A stretch of 64,000 nt of DNA from Drosophila pseudoobscura (GCF_009870125.1 NC_046681.1:3782001-3846000), one strand, 5' to 3'; shown: positions 25,550 through 37,388, numbered from the stretch's first letter. The notes: generated from the sequence alone by a model not told the origin. Translations and numbers: made by a program.

Positions 25550-28500
25550 ATGACGAGAAACGGATTCAAACAGCACCTATTCCTGCTGCTCGCGGTTTTG
25601 CTCCACCGTGGATCCACGCAGAATAGCAGCTTGAGGATAAATACGAATGTAAAGGAGATTGAGGCATCGGCCATTGCCCTGCCCTCTGTCCAGGGGCCCG
25701 GGAATATTTGCATACGCGAGGAGCCGTACGTGGAGCATATCCAGGTGCCGGAGATGCAGCCGGTGCGCGTGCGCACCTCCAGCTGGTGCATGGAGATTCC
25801 TCCGCGCTGCTCCACGTACAAGACGGAAATGCGCGAAGTGATGAAGGTTCAGGTGAGTTGCAATGGCGGCATCGAATGGATGCAACAGCCAAATATTCGA
25901 TCTGGTGCAGGTGTTCAACTGCCGGCTCTGCCTTTGCCGGAGTCTGTTGCGTCATCACACCCAGTGGCAACACCTTCGCAGTGGCCACTTTTCCCCCATG
26001 TGGCGGAGCCTGCTCCGCAAGCCTGATTCAGTTTTGCCCAACCAGGAAGCCGCTCTCCACGAAATCCATAAATTGGCTCCATTCGATGGCCGACTTTGAT
26101 TGCTTTGCTCATATATTTCGTTTATTTTATGTCGTTGTATAGTTCTGTCGGTGGAAAACTCGTTGCGCAAGCTCGTGAAACTGCTGCAGAGTTTCCTTTC
26201 CATCTGATCTGCAGAACGGAAGTGCAGATTGAGTGGCTATCGGCTATCGGCTCTCGGCTGAGCCAAGACTCAATTTGACTCAGCTGCAGGCGACCGGTTT
26301 TGACCCGAGAGTCTTAGGTTCTGGCAGTCTGTGTCCTTGGCTGCTAAACTTCTATGAACTATTGTGCACCTGCTGCGTATACGTAATTCTCACAATAATG
26401 ATGACGTGGAAGTAGCATAGTTGGAGATGGGATGGAGAGTTACTCTTCTCTAAGATTTTAATCTTACTCATTCCTCAGAAACAATCTATAATTTATTTAT
26501 TTATTAACTCCTACGATAAGTAATAACCAAGTGATTATTAGCCAATATGGCAATAGGTCTATTGGAAAGACTCAATTTAAACAGAAAGAACTTTATTGGA
26601 TATCGAAAGTTCCTTCTGTACAAACATAGTATAATAGTCATGATACCCTCCGTCTATCTGTAACAGTATCCAACTGCGCAGTGTGGAAAACCGAGAAAAC
26701 AACAGCGGCCAAGTGTTGTCCAAGCATGGCCAGAATCCGGTTGCAGTTGCCTGAACGGAGGCACCTAATCAGGCTCAGCTGGTTTTTTTTTTGTTTTTTA
26801 CTTACTGGTATTTACTCGTACAATATTTGCCTTTTTTCCTCGGGTGGTTGGCCGGGGGTAAGCAGAAATAATTATGTCATGGTGTCAGTGATGGAAAGTG
26901 CAAATGAAAAGCGGAAAATCCAGCGTTTATGGCCGGGCTGGAGAACGACTACGAGTAGGAGCCTGAGAGGCGGGCAGGCAGTCGGACTGATCAGCAGCAT
27001 TAAGAGCTCCACTTCAGTGTACGGATGCCTGACGCGAGGCGAGTTGATGCCAAAGCTGTTGACACACTTTCGATTGCATCACGAATCAGAGTTGCTTCGA
27101 AACTGCATCGCCATCGCTGTGACAAGACGCAGCCAGTTTTGGCTTGGTTTATTTTTTCGGTTTCGTGTCTAATGATTTGTGCAAGTCGAGATCGGTTGTT
27201 GCTTGCCCCAAATCAATTTCATAATTATTTTAATTGGAATCGAGCGTTTTGAACCAGAATAAGGTGTTGGGGGTTGATCCGGACGTATTTTTCCGGACCT
27301 GAGGAGATGCCAACGGTTGTCCTACCCTGCAGAAGCCTTTCCAGAGCACAACTTGGCTGCGACATTTCTTGGCCAACACTTCACATGATTTTGGACAGAA
27401 AATGCCGCTGCTAATTCGCCAATTTCGTCTAATTAATTAACATGAACACGGACGCATAAAGAAGTGTGTGCCTGCGAAGGGGAAAACTAGTTTGATCTAA
27501 TCTCCAAGCTCGCTCGAAGTAACTTCAGCCTCAACGTGCCGAAAGATTTTCAGCAGATTTCCAACTTCGATTATGTAAAGAGAAAATGTCTCTGCGACTG
27601 ATTGATAGGCACCCAACCACAAGAAGCACAAACATCAGCATCAGCACCAGGAAAGGAGAAGTGGGTGGTGCGTGATGCATGATGCGAGATGGGAGATGCG
27701 AGATGCCTCATGCGGCTATTCGAGTGGCACATGTAAAAATTGCTCAACTCAGATTCAATTACCAGATCAAGAGGCAGAGGCAGAGGCAAGGGGCATTTGA
27801 AAAGCCAACCATAATTATGCAGACACAATGAATCAGAGCCAAACTCGAATCGAATTTCACTGTTTATATTAAAATTTCCGCCTTACTCATTTATGGCGGC
27901 CACACAGATACACACATCACACATGCACACACTCGTAACGGACACATGTTCATACGAGTATGCACAGATGTGTACGGATCCATCAGCAATCTGGCAAACA
28001 ATGCGTAAGTAGGGAAAAGAACTCGTACTCTGGGACTCTGGATTTGCTCTCTGGTCTGGGAATGAGTGTGAGAAGCTTGGCTGGTATTCAGTTATTCACT
28101 TAAATTGGCAACCAAGGGCTATTTGAGTGTGCTCGTGGGGAGTGGCGTGGGCGGGGCAGTGCCCTTTGCCCGGGGACTTACAATAGTCTTCACTTTCATT
28201 CTGTAAAAGAGCTGTGTCAAAGTCCATGAGCGGGAATCGTAAAGCGGGAAGTGTCGCTGAAGCACTGATGGAAGCACAGATGATGGAAAGCTCTTCCCGA
28301 GTTTATCCAATTAACGGTGTGTGATTCTCAGTCATCTCCTCCTGTCCAGCGTCCGAGATCAAAGAGAAGATTTGGGAGCCATTTGCAACCAATTGCCAAC
28401 TTCACATACTTTTCTGTGCTATTTTTTTCGCTTTATTTCAAAGCAAACTTTTGGGCTGTGAGCATTTTGATGCTCAGGCTATGCAAGCGTGGCCGGCAGG

Positions 28501-30274
28501 TTTCATCCATTCAATCTTATCATCCTGCAATGTGTAAAACTAATCCCACTTTATGGCCTATCAGAAATTGAACAAGACGCGAACGGTACGATTCTGCTGC
28601 CAGGGCTACGAGGGAAACCTGTCCGACAGCCAGGCAACATGCAAGCCCATCTGCAGAGGCGGCTGTGGGCGTGGCAGCTGCGTAATGCCCGAAATCTGCA
28701 GTTGCGAGGAGGGCTACATCGGAAAGCACTGCACGCAGCGTGAGTAGAAAGTACCAAAATGTTTCCGATATTCCATCTGGGATCTCCTTAAAGGCTGCGA
28801 TCACGATCGCTGGGGCCTCGACTGCAAGAACCTCTGCCAGTGCCAGAATGGGGCCGCCTGCGACAACAAGTCGGGCATCTGCCACTGCATCGCCGGTTGG
28901 ACAGGTCAATTGTATGTGTTTCCTGCACGGCACACCCAGTAAAAATTACATAAATAATTCGATTTTTCAGCTGCGAACAGACGTGTCCACCAGGAACCCA
29001 TGGCATCATGTGCCGAAAGGCCTGTGACTGCGATGAGAAGCCCTGCCACCATCAGACCGGAGCCTGCATCATGCAGGACCATCCGCTGGAGCTAAATGTG
29101 AGCCACGTCATCGTGGAGACAGTGAACTCAACGTTAGAGAAAATGGGCATTTTACCGCGCCCAGCGACAGCCACAGCCACAGCCACGCCCAGTGCCCTGC
29201 CTGAAGTCATACTGATCAAGCAGTCTCCCTCCCAGAACCCTGGGCAGCACACACCGAAGATCATTTTGCATCAGTCGAGTAGTGACCTTCTTGAGAATCT
29301 CCATACGGCTGCAGCTGCTGGCGTCCCGGCGCCCGAGGTCATTCATGTCATCACCAACGGAGTAACGTCCCCACAGGAGCACTTGGCTGGCTTCATCGCT
29401 GGCGACGGGAACAGCAGCCAGAGTGCGACAGATCAGCAATCGGGCCTAGTGACCACTTTGATCGTCATCATGCTGCTCCTGCTCGTGGCGATAGCGGTCG
29501 GCTCCTTGTACGTCTACAAACGCTACCACCACAAGGAGGCGATCGTCTACAATGCCAATGGGACTGTGACGACCCAGCCCTCCAATCCGGAGGTGGTGCT
29601 CACCGAAGCTGTCGCCCTGGGCAAGAACTTCCACGAGCCGCTGCCCCAGCCCCCGGTTGTCTCTGCAAAAACAGCCCATACGAACGATGGTATGTAAGTG
29701 TCTCTACCGACCTGCTACGAGGATGGTTCAAAAGGTCCTTAAAGATGTGTATCAAATTTTGCTTTGCTGATGGCAATCAAATTCAAAACCTTGAACTAGT
29801 TGTACACTCTCCAAGCAGCACCGAAACTGTATCTGTAACTTTTACCACTATTAACTATTCGATTATCTTGCAGCGCCCGCGGAATTATATGACACGCCCA
29901 GCAATAACTCGTCGATAAAAACACCGCCCTATGCCTACGCTAGGAAGGAATCTCTCTACTCCATTGTCACGCCCAAGTCGCGCAAGGGCAGTCTGGACTC
30001 GCATCTCTATGACGAGATACGCTATCACCAGCAGCAGCATCATCAACATCATCTTCATCACCAGCATCCGCAGACCCGTGCTCATCCACAGCACTTTCAG
30101 CACGCAACAACTGCTGCGGCCTACTTGCCGGCCCAAACGCCCGCGATGGACACCCACCACCACCACTCCCACCATCGACCGCACCACATCAGCCACTTGA
30201 TAATACCGCCCCAGAACTCCAACTTCCTGCAGGTGCCCGCACCCATAACAGCCAAGAGGATAGCTCACCTGTGA
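25550..30274 (+). CDS. nimA: NimA: EMI-domain, NIM-repeat single-pass receptor, five exons
   Basis: Exons 25550-25852, 28565-28739, 28794-28911, 28971-29689 and 29874-30274 join in frame to 571 residues. Residues 1-24 are a signal peptide (LFLLLAVLL core). Residues ~50-125 form an EMI domain (ICIREEPYVE ... SSWCMEIPPRCSTY ... RFCCQGYEG). A NIM/EGF repeat follows (CKPICRGGCGRGSC...), then two further EGF-like modules (ending KACDCDEKPC). A linker precedes the transmembrane helix (LVTTLIVIMLLLLVAIAVGS) near residues 345-370. The cytoplasmic tail of about 200 residues has several tyrosines (YDTP, LYSIV, LYDEIRY) and a strongly histidine-rich end. This is the Draper/CED-1-like layout of NimA. Its function in flies is poorly known; a role in recognition or uptake is inferred. 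Intron 1 is 2.7 kb, the others are short. Confidence 0.93.
25853..28564 (+). other. nimA: nimA intron 1
   Basis: GTGAGT donor and CTATCAG acceptor. The long first intron separates the N-terminal half of the EMI domain from the CCxGY half. Open frames inside it are not conserved in style and several lack an ATG. It may hold enhancers; none was identified. Confidence 0.8.
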
Positions 30275-30614
30275 GGCGCCAGTTGGATGGAGGGGACACC
30301 AAGATAATAACCATGTAGCTTGTATAGCTTGTAGGTCTATTCGATCCGAATGATTTCATTCCCGCTCATTCTCTCATCTACAATTATGCCTATGATATAA
30401 TATGTACGAGTCCAATATGTATGAACTTTGAATATATAGTATAATGTATAGAAGACCCCGATGTGCCTGCTTATTTCACCAGCTGGGGAGCATGTATGTA
30501 CATATGTATGGACGTATGTAAATTCGTTCCTAAAACTCAAACAATTACATTAATTCCCATGGCTCTTGGTTTATTTTTGTATCACACAGGAAGTCACCGA
30601 AAACTAAGCTACAA
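30275..30614. other. Convergent 3' region of nimA and the 128-residue membrane protein gene
   Basis: Only the 3' untranslated regions of the two convergent genes are expected here. AATAAA on the minus strand at 30575-30570 lies about 40 bases beyond the stop of the minus-strand gene and is a plausible poly(A) signal. Short TATG repeats occur near 30492-30520. Confidence 0.6.
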
Positions 30615-31001
30615 CTACAAGTTATAGGAAGTGCGATGATTATATTTGTACCGCAAATAACCGGCAAAGATGGCTACACCTACAGAAAGAGAAATTAATG
30701 CAGCTATGGCGGATATGGACATTCTTATTCTGGGACTGGTATCCACAAAAGTTCCATTGACTTTTTTGCTGTTTTCATCCAAAAGCAAATGCTTTTCCTC
30801 GTAGATATCCGTATGTGAAAAATGCGTTAGGAGTTCCTCGGTGGTCTCTTCATTGAGCTCTTCGTTGCTTGAAGATTCGTGGGACAGCTCTTCCGTTACT
30901 GCAGATTGCATGGATATGGTATTGGCGTTAAGCTCCAACGCCATGTTCAGAAGTGTCAGCGATATCACACTGAACCACAAGTAGAGCCGGCACAGTTCCA
31001 T
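30615..31001 (-). CDS. Unrecognised small single-pass membrane protein, 128 residues, intronless
   Basis: One uninterrupted frame starts at ATG 31001-30999 in a good fly context (CAAAAAATGG) and ends with TAG. Residues 1-~25 look like a signal peptide (LWFSVISLTLLNMALELNA). Residues ~30-90 form an acidic, Ser/Glu/Thr-rich ectodomain (SHESSSNEELNEETTEELL) with an N-glycosylation sequon (NGT) and no cysteine. Residues ~95-118 form a transmembrane helix (ISAIAALISLSVGVAIFAGY), followed by a short basic tail (RYKYNHRTSYNL). A poly(A) signal lies 40 bases past the stop. It sits between nimA (convergent) and nimB1 (divergent). It has no NIM or EMI signature, so it is not an obvious Nimrod gene. Type I topology, compact gene structure and context argue that it is real; function unknown. 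Confidence 0.7.
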   Translation of the reverse strand: MELCRLYLWFSVISLTLLNMALELNANTISMQSAVTEELSHESSSNEELNEETTEELLTHFSHTDIYEEKHLLLDENSKKVNGTFVDTSPRIRMSISAIAALISLSVGVAIFAGYLRYKYNHRTSYNL

Positions 31002-31460
31002 TTTTTGTTCTTTACTCGTATTTGATCGATATATGCGATGTGGACCCGCTGAGTGTTTTATTCAAACTGCGAAGCATGATTTCTTTTCGGCACAGCAAAA
31101 GCCACAGCCCCTGAAACATATTTTCCCTATGGACTACTTTAACGATAAGACATGGGGAGCACCCCTCCCCATTCCACACTCAACTGCTGGCCGAATAAGT
31201 GTTGAATTATGCAAAAAATTGATTCTTGAATTTGAATTTTTCGCCCGAAAACTGAAAATAAAACTGTTTGAGGGTAGAGTATACAAAAAATAATAATAAT
31301 AATATAAGAAGTGTACAAACAACAAATTTTCTTGAGTGCTTTCGAGGTTGCTCTCTCGGAGAGAGCATATTGTGATAAGACGCTATAGTACAATATATTC
31401 GATTCCCATGCCAGCCGATCATTCGTTCTTCGAATCTGGAGCTTTAAACAAGAGGTCGGC
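31002..31460. other. Divergent promoter region between the small membrane protein gene and nimB1
   Basis: Non-coding. On the minus side a sequence ATATCGATC (resembling the DRE core) lies near 31034-31026. On the nimB1 side a TGATAAG GATA site lies at 31373-31379. A TAATAATAATAA run is near 31290-31302. Minus-strand open frames crossing here are chance. Confidence 0.55.
31373..31379 (+). promoter_or_regulatory. nimB1: GATA site upstream of nimB1
   Basis: TGATAAG, 118 bases before the favoured nimB1 start codon. It matches the WGATAR consensus of insect GATA factors such as Serpent (blood and fat body) and belongs to the set seen in front of other nim genes here. Function is inferred. Confidence 0.45.
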
Positions 31461-31496
31461 ATGCACTCGAATGGCCTGTGTACATTGTCGCCTGTG

Positions 31497-32889
31497 ATGA
31501 AGGGTCTGCTGATGCTGGCTGCGGTCATGGAAATGCTAGCGATGATTGGGGCTATGCCAGAGGAAGAGTCGCAGCAGCTTTTCGGGGACATACACATCAC
31601 GAGCGATATGGAATCGCTCAGTCTTACTCGAGAGCGCCAAAAGCATCTCTGCCAGCGCGAGGTGCCGTAAGTACTTGAAGCCCGTTTATTTCGGAGGTGA
31701 CCCCGTCCTTGTACATCCCTCCCTTGCAGCGTTGTCTTCTTTCAAACACAGAAGGATTCACCGCCTCGAGGCAATGGCTCCACGATTTTCTACCACCGCA
31801 TCGATGTCTGCTGTCTGGGCTACAGGCGCAATCCCTACTCCGGCAGATGCGTGCCAGACTGTTCGCAGAGTTCGCCGGACAACTGCTTCAACGGCTTCTG
31901 CCGTGCCCCTGGACAATGTGAGTGCTTTGCAGAGTTCGTGCGCAACGCGCACGGTGCCTGCATCCACACCTGCCCCATTTCTTGCCAGGATGGCCGGTGT
32001 TTTCTGAACGGGACCTGTGCCTGCCATCCTGGCTATGCCCTGGATCGGGAGACGCGCCTCTTCTGTCGCCCACATTGCTCCCAGGACTGCGGAACTCATG
32101 AGGAATGCGTCGCTCCAGGCATGTGCGACTGTTCCCCTGGCTATCGTCGCACCGACGAACTGGGCTGTCAACCCATATGCACCCCGGACTGTGGATACGG
32201 AAAGTGTGTTGGTCCCAACCAGTGCGAGTGCTTTCCTGGCTTCATCAAGCGACCGCAGCGAAGTGTCTGTGAGGCAGAGTGTCATATGTGAGTTTCTGAG
32301 TCTAACCTCACCACACTCATCGGAATATATCGTGGGTTATTCTTTTATGGTTGGTCTATGTCCTTAAAGTAATTGCGAGAATGGCTTCTGCGAGTCGAGG
32401 TACAAGTGCCAGTGTCGGGAGGGCTATCGCTATGATCTGAACACCACCAGCTGCCTCCCCGAGTGCGTCGACGACTGCGGCCATGGGAACGGAGTGTGCA
32501 TTGCCCCGGGAGTTTGTCGCTGTTTTGAGGGACACGAGGGCCGAGGGAATGGTTGTCATCCCAAGTGTGATGGGTAAGACTAGTAGGGGAACCTGTATTC
32601 CATCTATGTATTACATATGTAACCCTCCAGATCCTGTGGCCCCCACGGACTGTGTCTGAAGCCCAATATCTGTGGCTGTCAGCCATCCCAACAGCATTGC
32701 TTGAACGGCAGCTGCGATGCTAACGGCCATTGTCATTGCCCCAACGGACAGACGCACTTCGTCGATCGCTGCCTAAGGCCACAGCAGCTCATCCATCAGC
32801 TGGTCACAAATGAAAGAAGAGTGCACTTTAACCTGCAACTTGGCTACGAGTTCAATGCCCTGATCGGACGTCACTTTAATCTCAGCTAA
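31497..32889 (+). CDS. nimB1: NimB1: secreted NIM-repeat protein, four exons
   Basis: Exons 31497-31666, 31730-32287, 32370-32573 and 32631-32889 give 396 residues. I prefer ATG 31497 because it begins directly with a signal peptide (MKGLLMLAAVMEMLAMIGAM); an in-frame ATG at 31461 would add 12 residues before it. Exon 1 ends CQREVP, the first half of a reduced EMI-like module, and exon 2 supplies its CCLGY half. Six to seven NIM repeats follow (CxPxCxxxCxxGxCxxPxxCxCxxGY). The C-terminus has no membrane segment but a conserved non-NIM tail (NLQLGYEFNALIGRHFNLS). NimB proteins are secreted; NimB-type factors modulate blood-cell adhesion and phagocytosis in Drosophila. Identity as nimB1 rests on order and orientation relative to nimA. 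Confidence 0.88.
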
Positions 32890-34118
32890 CCCGTACAATA
32901 GAGCTTGGATCACTAGAAGTAGATCTTACCTTAGTAAAAGGACCATATGTATGTGCAGGAATTATTTTAAATTTGTCTTAAAAAGTAATAGCTGCTTGTT
33001 TGGTTTGACTATGCAGTTCTTATCTCTTATTGTTGTAGAGATCAAATAGATCGCGCTCTACCTAGAAAAGAGATGTATGAGCAATCATGTTTTTTCATGT
33101 TTTAGGAGGGGCAGTGTTAGCACTTTTTCAAGAAAAGTGACAAGCGGATTGATTTAGTACGTAAGCACTCATTATTACATCAAACCAATAAGAATTTAAA
33201 ATAAAAATGCATTTTTAGCTAAAAATGACGCATGGTGCAGAAATTTCTGAGTAAGAACAGGGAAGGATCAAGAAAATGAAGTTAGCCCGCATCAAAACTG
33301 GTCGAATAGCTTCGCTAATGTATCGACATCGAAATATTATCAAAACATTATTAACAAATCCAGACGGTTATCGCAGCCATAAGAAAATGGACAAAACAGC
33401 ACTTGCGGCAGTTTGCAACAAAATCAAGGCAGAACTTGGGTAAGACCCAAGAGACCCGGAGACCCAAGACCCAGAGACCGGCTTCATCCACGGCCAACTT
33501 GCCACAAGTGGAACCATGGTGATGGATCGCTTATGATATGGGCGGCCTTTAGTGCTAAAGGGAAGTATCCAATATGTTTTAAACCAGATAGGATAAATGC
33601 TCAAGCATATATAGAATTGGTAGATTTTATTTAATTTGCTGAGCATTTCCATGGTGATCAATGGACATTTTAGCAGTGGGATATTTTGAGACCTCCCATA
33701 AACCGTTGATGAAGTGGGCAGCAATGAGTCAGGACTTAAATCCAATTGAGTATCAATCCGGGCTTCCTTGCAGCAAAAGTTTATGACTTTACAAGGCAGT
33801 TCGATACCTTGAAGGACTTAAAACAAGCGATCGTTGCGGAATGGGACAGTATTAAGGTATTAACTCTGCAAAACTCTAAAACTTTTTCCTTGGAAATGTT
33901 TTTCAATGCAAAATATATATGATATAGCCATTTTCTATGTAAGAAATATAAAATTATTTATTTTTGTTTATTTTATTTTATATTCAACTTTTTTTGTCTG
34001 CCGTTTTGTTTGAGCTTATTAACAGCTAACCAAATAAAAAAATAAAATAAATCAAGAAAATATGTGTGGAAAAAAACGTAATTTAAATCAGTGCACATAT
34101 AGCTATTTTACTGAGGTA
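32890..34118. other. Intergenic region between the convergent nimB1 and nimB2 3' ends
   Basis: No host gene. It contains the decayed transposase relic described separately, flanked by AT-rich DNA that should hold both 3' untranslated regions. Confidence 0.7.
33275..33925 (+). pseudogene. Decayed Tc1-like DNA transposon relic
   Basis: Fragments in shifting frames resemble Tc1/mariner transposases in the right order: an N-terminal DNA-binding piece (ASLMYRHRNIIKTLLTNPDG), a central catalytic piece (HGDGSLMIWAAFSAKGKYPI), a motif resembling the SPDLNPIE region near 33735-33752, and a C-terminal piece (DTLKDLKQAIVAEWDSI). Stops and frameshifts interrupt it, and a block between the first two parts is missing or scrambled by a GACCC-type expansion near 33445-33480. 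I could not find both inverted termini. It is a dead copy; the exact subfamily is not determined. Confidence 0.75.
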
Positions 34119-37100
34119 CTAGACAGCCGTACAGCTCTGACGGCCCTTTATGCCGCTCTTGATGAATCCTGGCCGGCAAATGCAGAAGTTGGGGGCACTG
34201 CAGTAGCCATTGGGACAGCCCTGGGGGCAATGGGGCTGGCAGATATACCGCTGGTGCTCGTCCCGCACGTAGCCCGGGTTGCACTCGCACTGGTTGTTGC
34301 CCGCGCAGACTCCGTTGAGGCAGGGTACATCGCACTTCGGCAGACACTCGGCTGACTTACGATCCCACTCGAAGCCATGCGCGCACTCGCAGATGTCCGG
34401 GCCAATGCAGCGTCCATTCTTGCAGGGTCTAAAGGGACAAACGTGATTATTCTCCCTATGGATATGTGCGTAGGCCCACTTACTGCTCGCAGATGGGCTC
34501 GCAGCGTCCCTGCAGCTTGAGGTAGCCCGCCTTGCAGGTGCAATGGCCAGGGGCCGTGCACTGCCCGTTGTCGCAGTTGTCGCAGACGGGCTCACAGCGC
34601 CCATCGGGAGCCTGGCGATAGCCTTGCAGACACTCGCACTTGTTGGGAGCCACACAGCGTCCTTGGGCACAGCCCTGCTTGCACTCCGGCTGGCAGTACT
34701 TGCGGCTCAGGGGATCCAGGGAGTATCCTTCCCGACACTGACATTCGTTGCGCTCGTCGCAAACTCCGTTGCCGCAGCCCAGTGGACAAGTGGAGATGCA
34801 CTTGCCCTCGCTCGTTCGAACGTGGCCGGGAATGCAGACACACGTGTTGGGTGCCGTGCAGATTCCGTTTGGACAATCGTCCGCACAGATTGGGTCGCAT
34901 TTTCGATAGATGTGCGGGTTGCGCTCGTATCCCTCACAGCACACCTGAACACTGCTCATGTCCGGGGTGGTCCCATTGCCAACGAACCTCTCCCGTGAAT
35001 TGCGCAGAAGAGAAGCGGTTCTGTAAATCGAAAAGCAATTCGGATTGAAAGGGATAATCGATTGTTTAGGCACAGGACGTATCCTGGAAACTAATCGACA
35101 CATCGATACTTTTCGATTGAAATAAAATGTGTGTGAACAGCCCACCTAAAAAACGTAGGTTACGATTATGAAAACTCAAAATTTGCAAATGAGTGGCTTA
35201 TAGAGTCAATGGTCAATGGTGATTGCTTTAAGGTGTAAAAAACACTTATCTTATAGATAAATTTTCAAAATTTCCATGTATGTACCTAATTTTTCAAGCT
35301 TTCATAGATTCTTTTGAACAAACAAATCATTCACGACGGCGTCCTTTCTAACATAATAATAATTTATTTTTCATCGCAAATGGTAATTATGGTAATTATA
35401 ACCTTTACTCAAAATGAGTATTGGGGTATATTAGATTTGTGGTAAAAGTGGATGTGTGTAACGTCCAGAAGGAATCGATTCCGACCCCATAATGTATATA
35501 TATTCTTGATCAGCATCAATAGCCGAGTCGATTGAGCCATGTCTGTCTGTCCGTCCCCTTCAGCGCGTAGTGCTCAAAGACTATAAGAGCTAGAGCAGCG
35601 ATGTTTTGTATCCAGACTTTTCTGATATGTCACTGCTACAAGAATATTTCAAAACTTTGCCCCGTCACTTCCGCCCCCACAAAGGGCGAATTTCGACGAT
35701 ACGAGAAAACTAAAAACGCAGAATCGTAGAAGATGACTATCGTATAATTATTATAGCCAGAATCAAGAAAACAATTTCATTCTTTCTCGCTCTGTCTCTC
35801 TCTAACAAACAGGTTTCATTGTCGGTTTTGCCAATTGCAAAATATGAGTTCCAGGAACTCAGAACCTATAAGAGCCAGAGCAACCAAATTTGGTACCCAC
35901 ACTTCTGTGATATCGGACCTTGACCGTTTTGTGTCAAAATTTCGCCACACCCCTTCCGCCCCGCAAAGGACGAAAATCTGGGGCATCCACAAATCTCAGA
36001 GACTATTATCGCTAGAGTAACCAAATTTGGTATCCGCACTTCTGTTAGATCTCACTATAAAACGTATACCTCAGAATTTCGCCCCACTTCTTTCCGCCCC
36101 CACAAAGGACGAAAAACTGTTGCAACCACAATATTGCACATTCGAGAAAACTAAAAACACAGAATCATATATAATGATCATATCTATCAGATCAGATCAT
36201 TTTTATAGCCAAAAGGAACAAATCAATTTGCAGTGGCTACGCAAGGCCCGACGTCACGCTCAGACTGATCTCTCTTGCACGCACTCTTTGTCGTGTCGTT
36301 TAATATTAGCGGCGTCTGGAGGAGGAGGAGAGCCATACTGACTTAGTATCGGGTATAACTGTAGAGTTGCGGTGTCCGCAGCAACTCACAACGTTCCCCC
36401 TCGTTTATGGATGCAATAGTTCGTTGTAAGTTTTAGTAAGAAGTGCCCAGAAAAAAACATTTTTAAACCCTTTTCTAGAATATTTAAAGCTCCATTCGTA
36501 CAGAGCTAATCGACTGCATTCCTTTCGTATCGTTGCATCATATCACTTGAATTGCTTGCGACTTTGCATACGTCGTTTGAATCCGAGTTTGTGCTATTAT
36601 TTGCCTTTGCCCGACACACAGATTGGGCCGAGGCGCACTTCATTATCAGGCCAGTGGAGGATGTCGAGGTCGTTAGTTCACTGTTTTAATTGTTGGCCTT
36701 GTTTTCGATTTCTTTCGATAATCATTAGTCTTTAGTTTAATTATAAGGTTGTTTGTTCTGCTCGTAGTAAAAGTTATTCCCCGACTTACGGAACTTCCTT
36801 ATAGCACACACCGCTGGCCATGGCCGATCGGGTCTTGTTGATGAACAGCGCCGTCTCGTCCAGAACCTGTGGGGCCCGTGTCACTGGGGGTCCAACCGGC
36901 TGCACGTAGTGTCCGAACAGGGGAGGCGAGGTTGCGGGCTGATAGGTCTCGGCGGGGACGAAATCGCTCCATCCATGGCTTGTCTGGTTCTGCGCATTGG
37001 CATTCCAGCCGTAGGTGCTCTGGTTGTAGCTGTTCCACCCGTAGCCCGTCTGGTTGTACTCACTGGCATTGCCCGAGAGCTGAAGATTCCCCGAAGGCGG

Positions 37101-37199
37101 CTGACGCGTTTTAAAGCCCGCCGTCTTGAACTGTGTCTGGCCAAGAGAGCAGATGGCCAGCAGAAGAGTCGGGACGAGTATCTTATACGATGACCTCAT
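34119..37199 (-). CDS. nimB2: NimB2: secreted NIM-repeat protein, three exons
   Basis: Exons 37199-36790, 35020-34484 and 34428-34119 give 418 residues. The ATG at 37199 starts a clear signal peptide (ILVPTLLLAICSLGQT); upstream in-frame codons are ignored. The N-terminal linker has three N-glycosylation sequons in a repeated NQ(T/S)-x(2-3)-GW pattern. Exon 1 ends VCYKEVP, and exon 2 has the CCEGY motif followed by NIM repeats; exon 3 adds the last ones and the end QSCTAV. In all there are about seven repeats. No transmembrane segment is seen, so the product is secreted. Intron 1 is 1.8 kb because a dispersed repeat is inserted in it. Identity as nimB2 is by order and by the long N-terminal linker. 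Function: soluble Nimrod factor, precise role unproven from sequence. Confidence 0.9.
35396..36404 (-). mobile_element. Dispersed repeat copy B, inside nimB2 intron 1 (Helitron/DINE-like)
   Basis: This is the reverse complement of the element at 15863-16962: it ends (plus strand) AACGTTCCCCCTCGT at 36404 and begins with a mutated version of the TTATACCCGATACT terminus at 35396. The hairpin at the start, the internal GGGGGCGGAAG-type repeats and the GATCAGCATCAATAGCCGAG block are all present. Small substitutions and deletions show it is old. It lies in the same transcriptional orientation as nimB2. Confidence 0.85.
36405..36789 (-). other. nimB2: 5' part of nimB2 intron 1
   Basis: Non-coding remainder of intron 1 between the GTAAGT donor at 36789 and the inserted repeat. 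Nothing recognised. Confidence 0.7.
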
Positions 37200-37388
37200 G
37201 GTGATGTCACTTTTTTCCCGTATTACAATTTTTAAGTACGTACTTATGCGCCCACGTCCGTCGGCGTCTGCTGTTGCACTTCGACTAATCGACTCACAAT
37301 AAACGGGCTCTAATGCGAAAGCTGAGTCTGTGAGTCGCAAATCGCCTCCAGCGACCTCTTGCCCGTCCCCTAATCAGCACCTCGCCAT

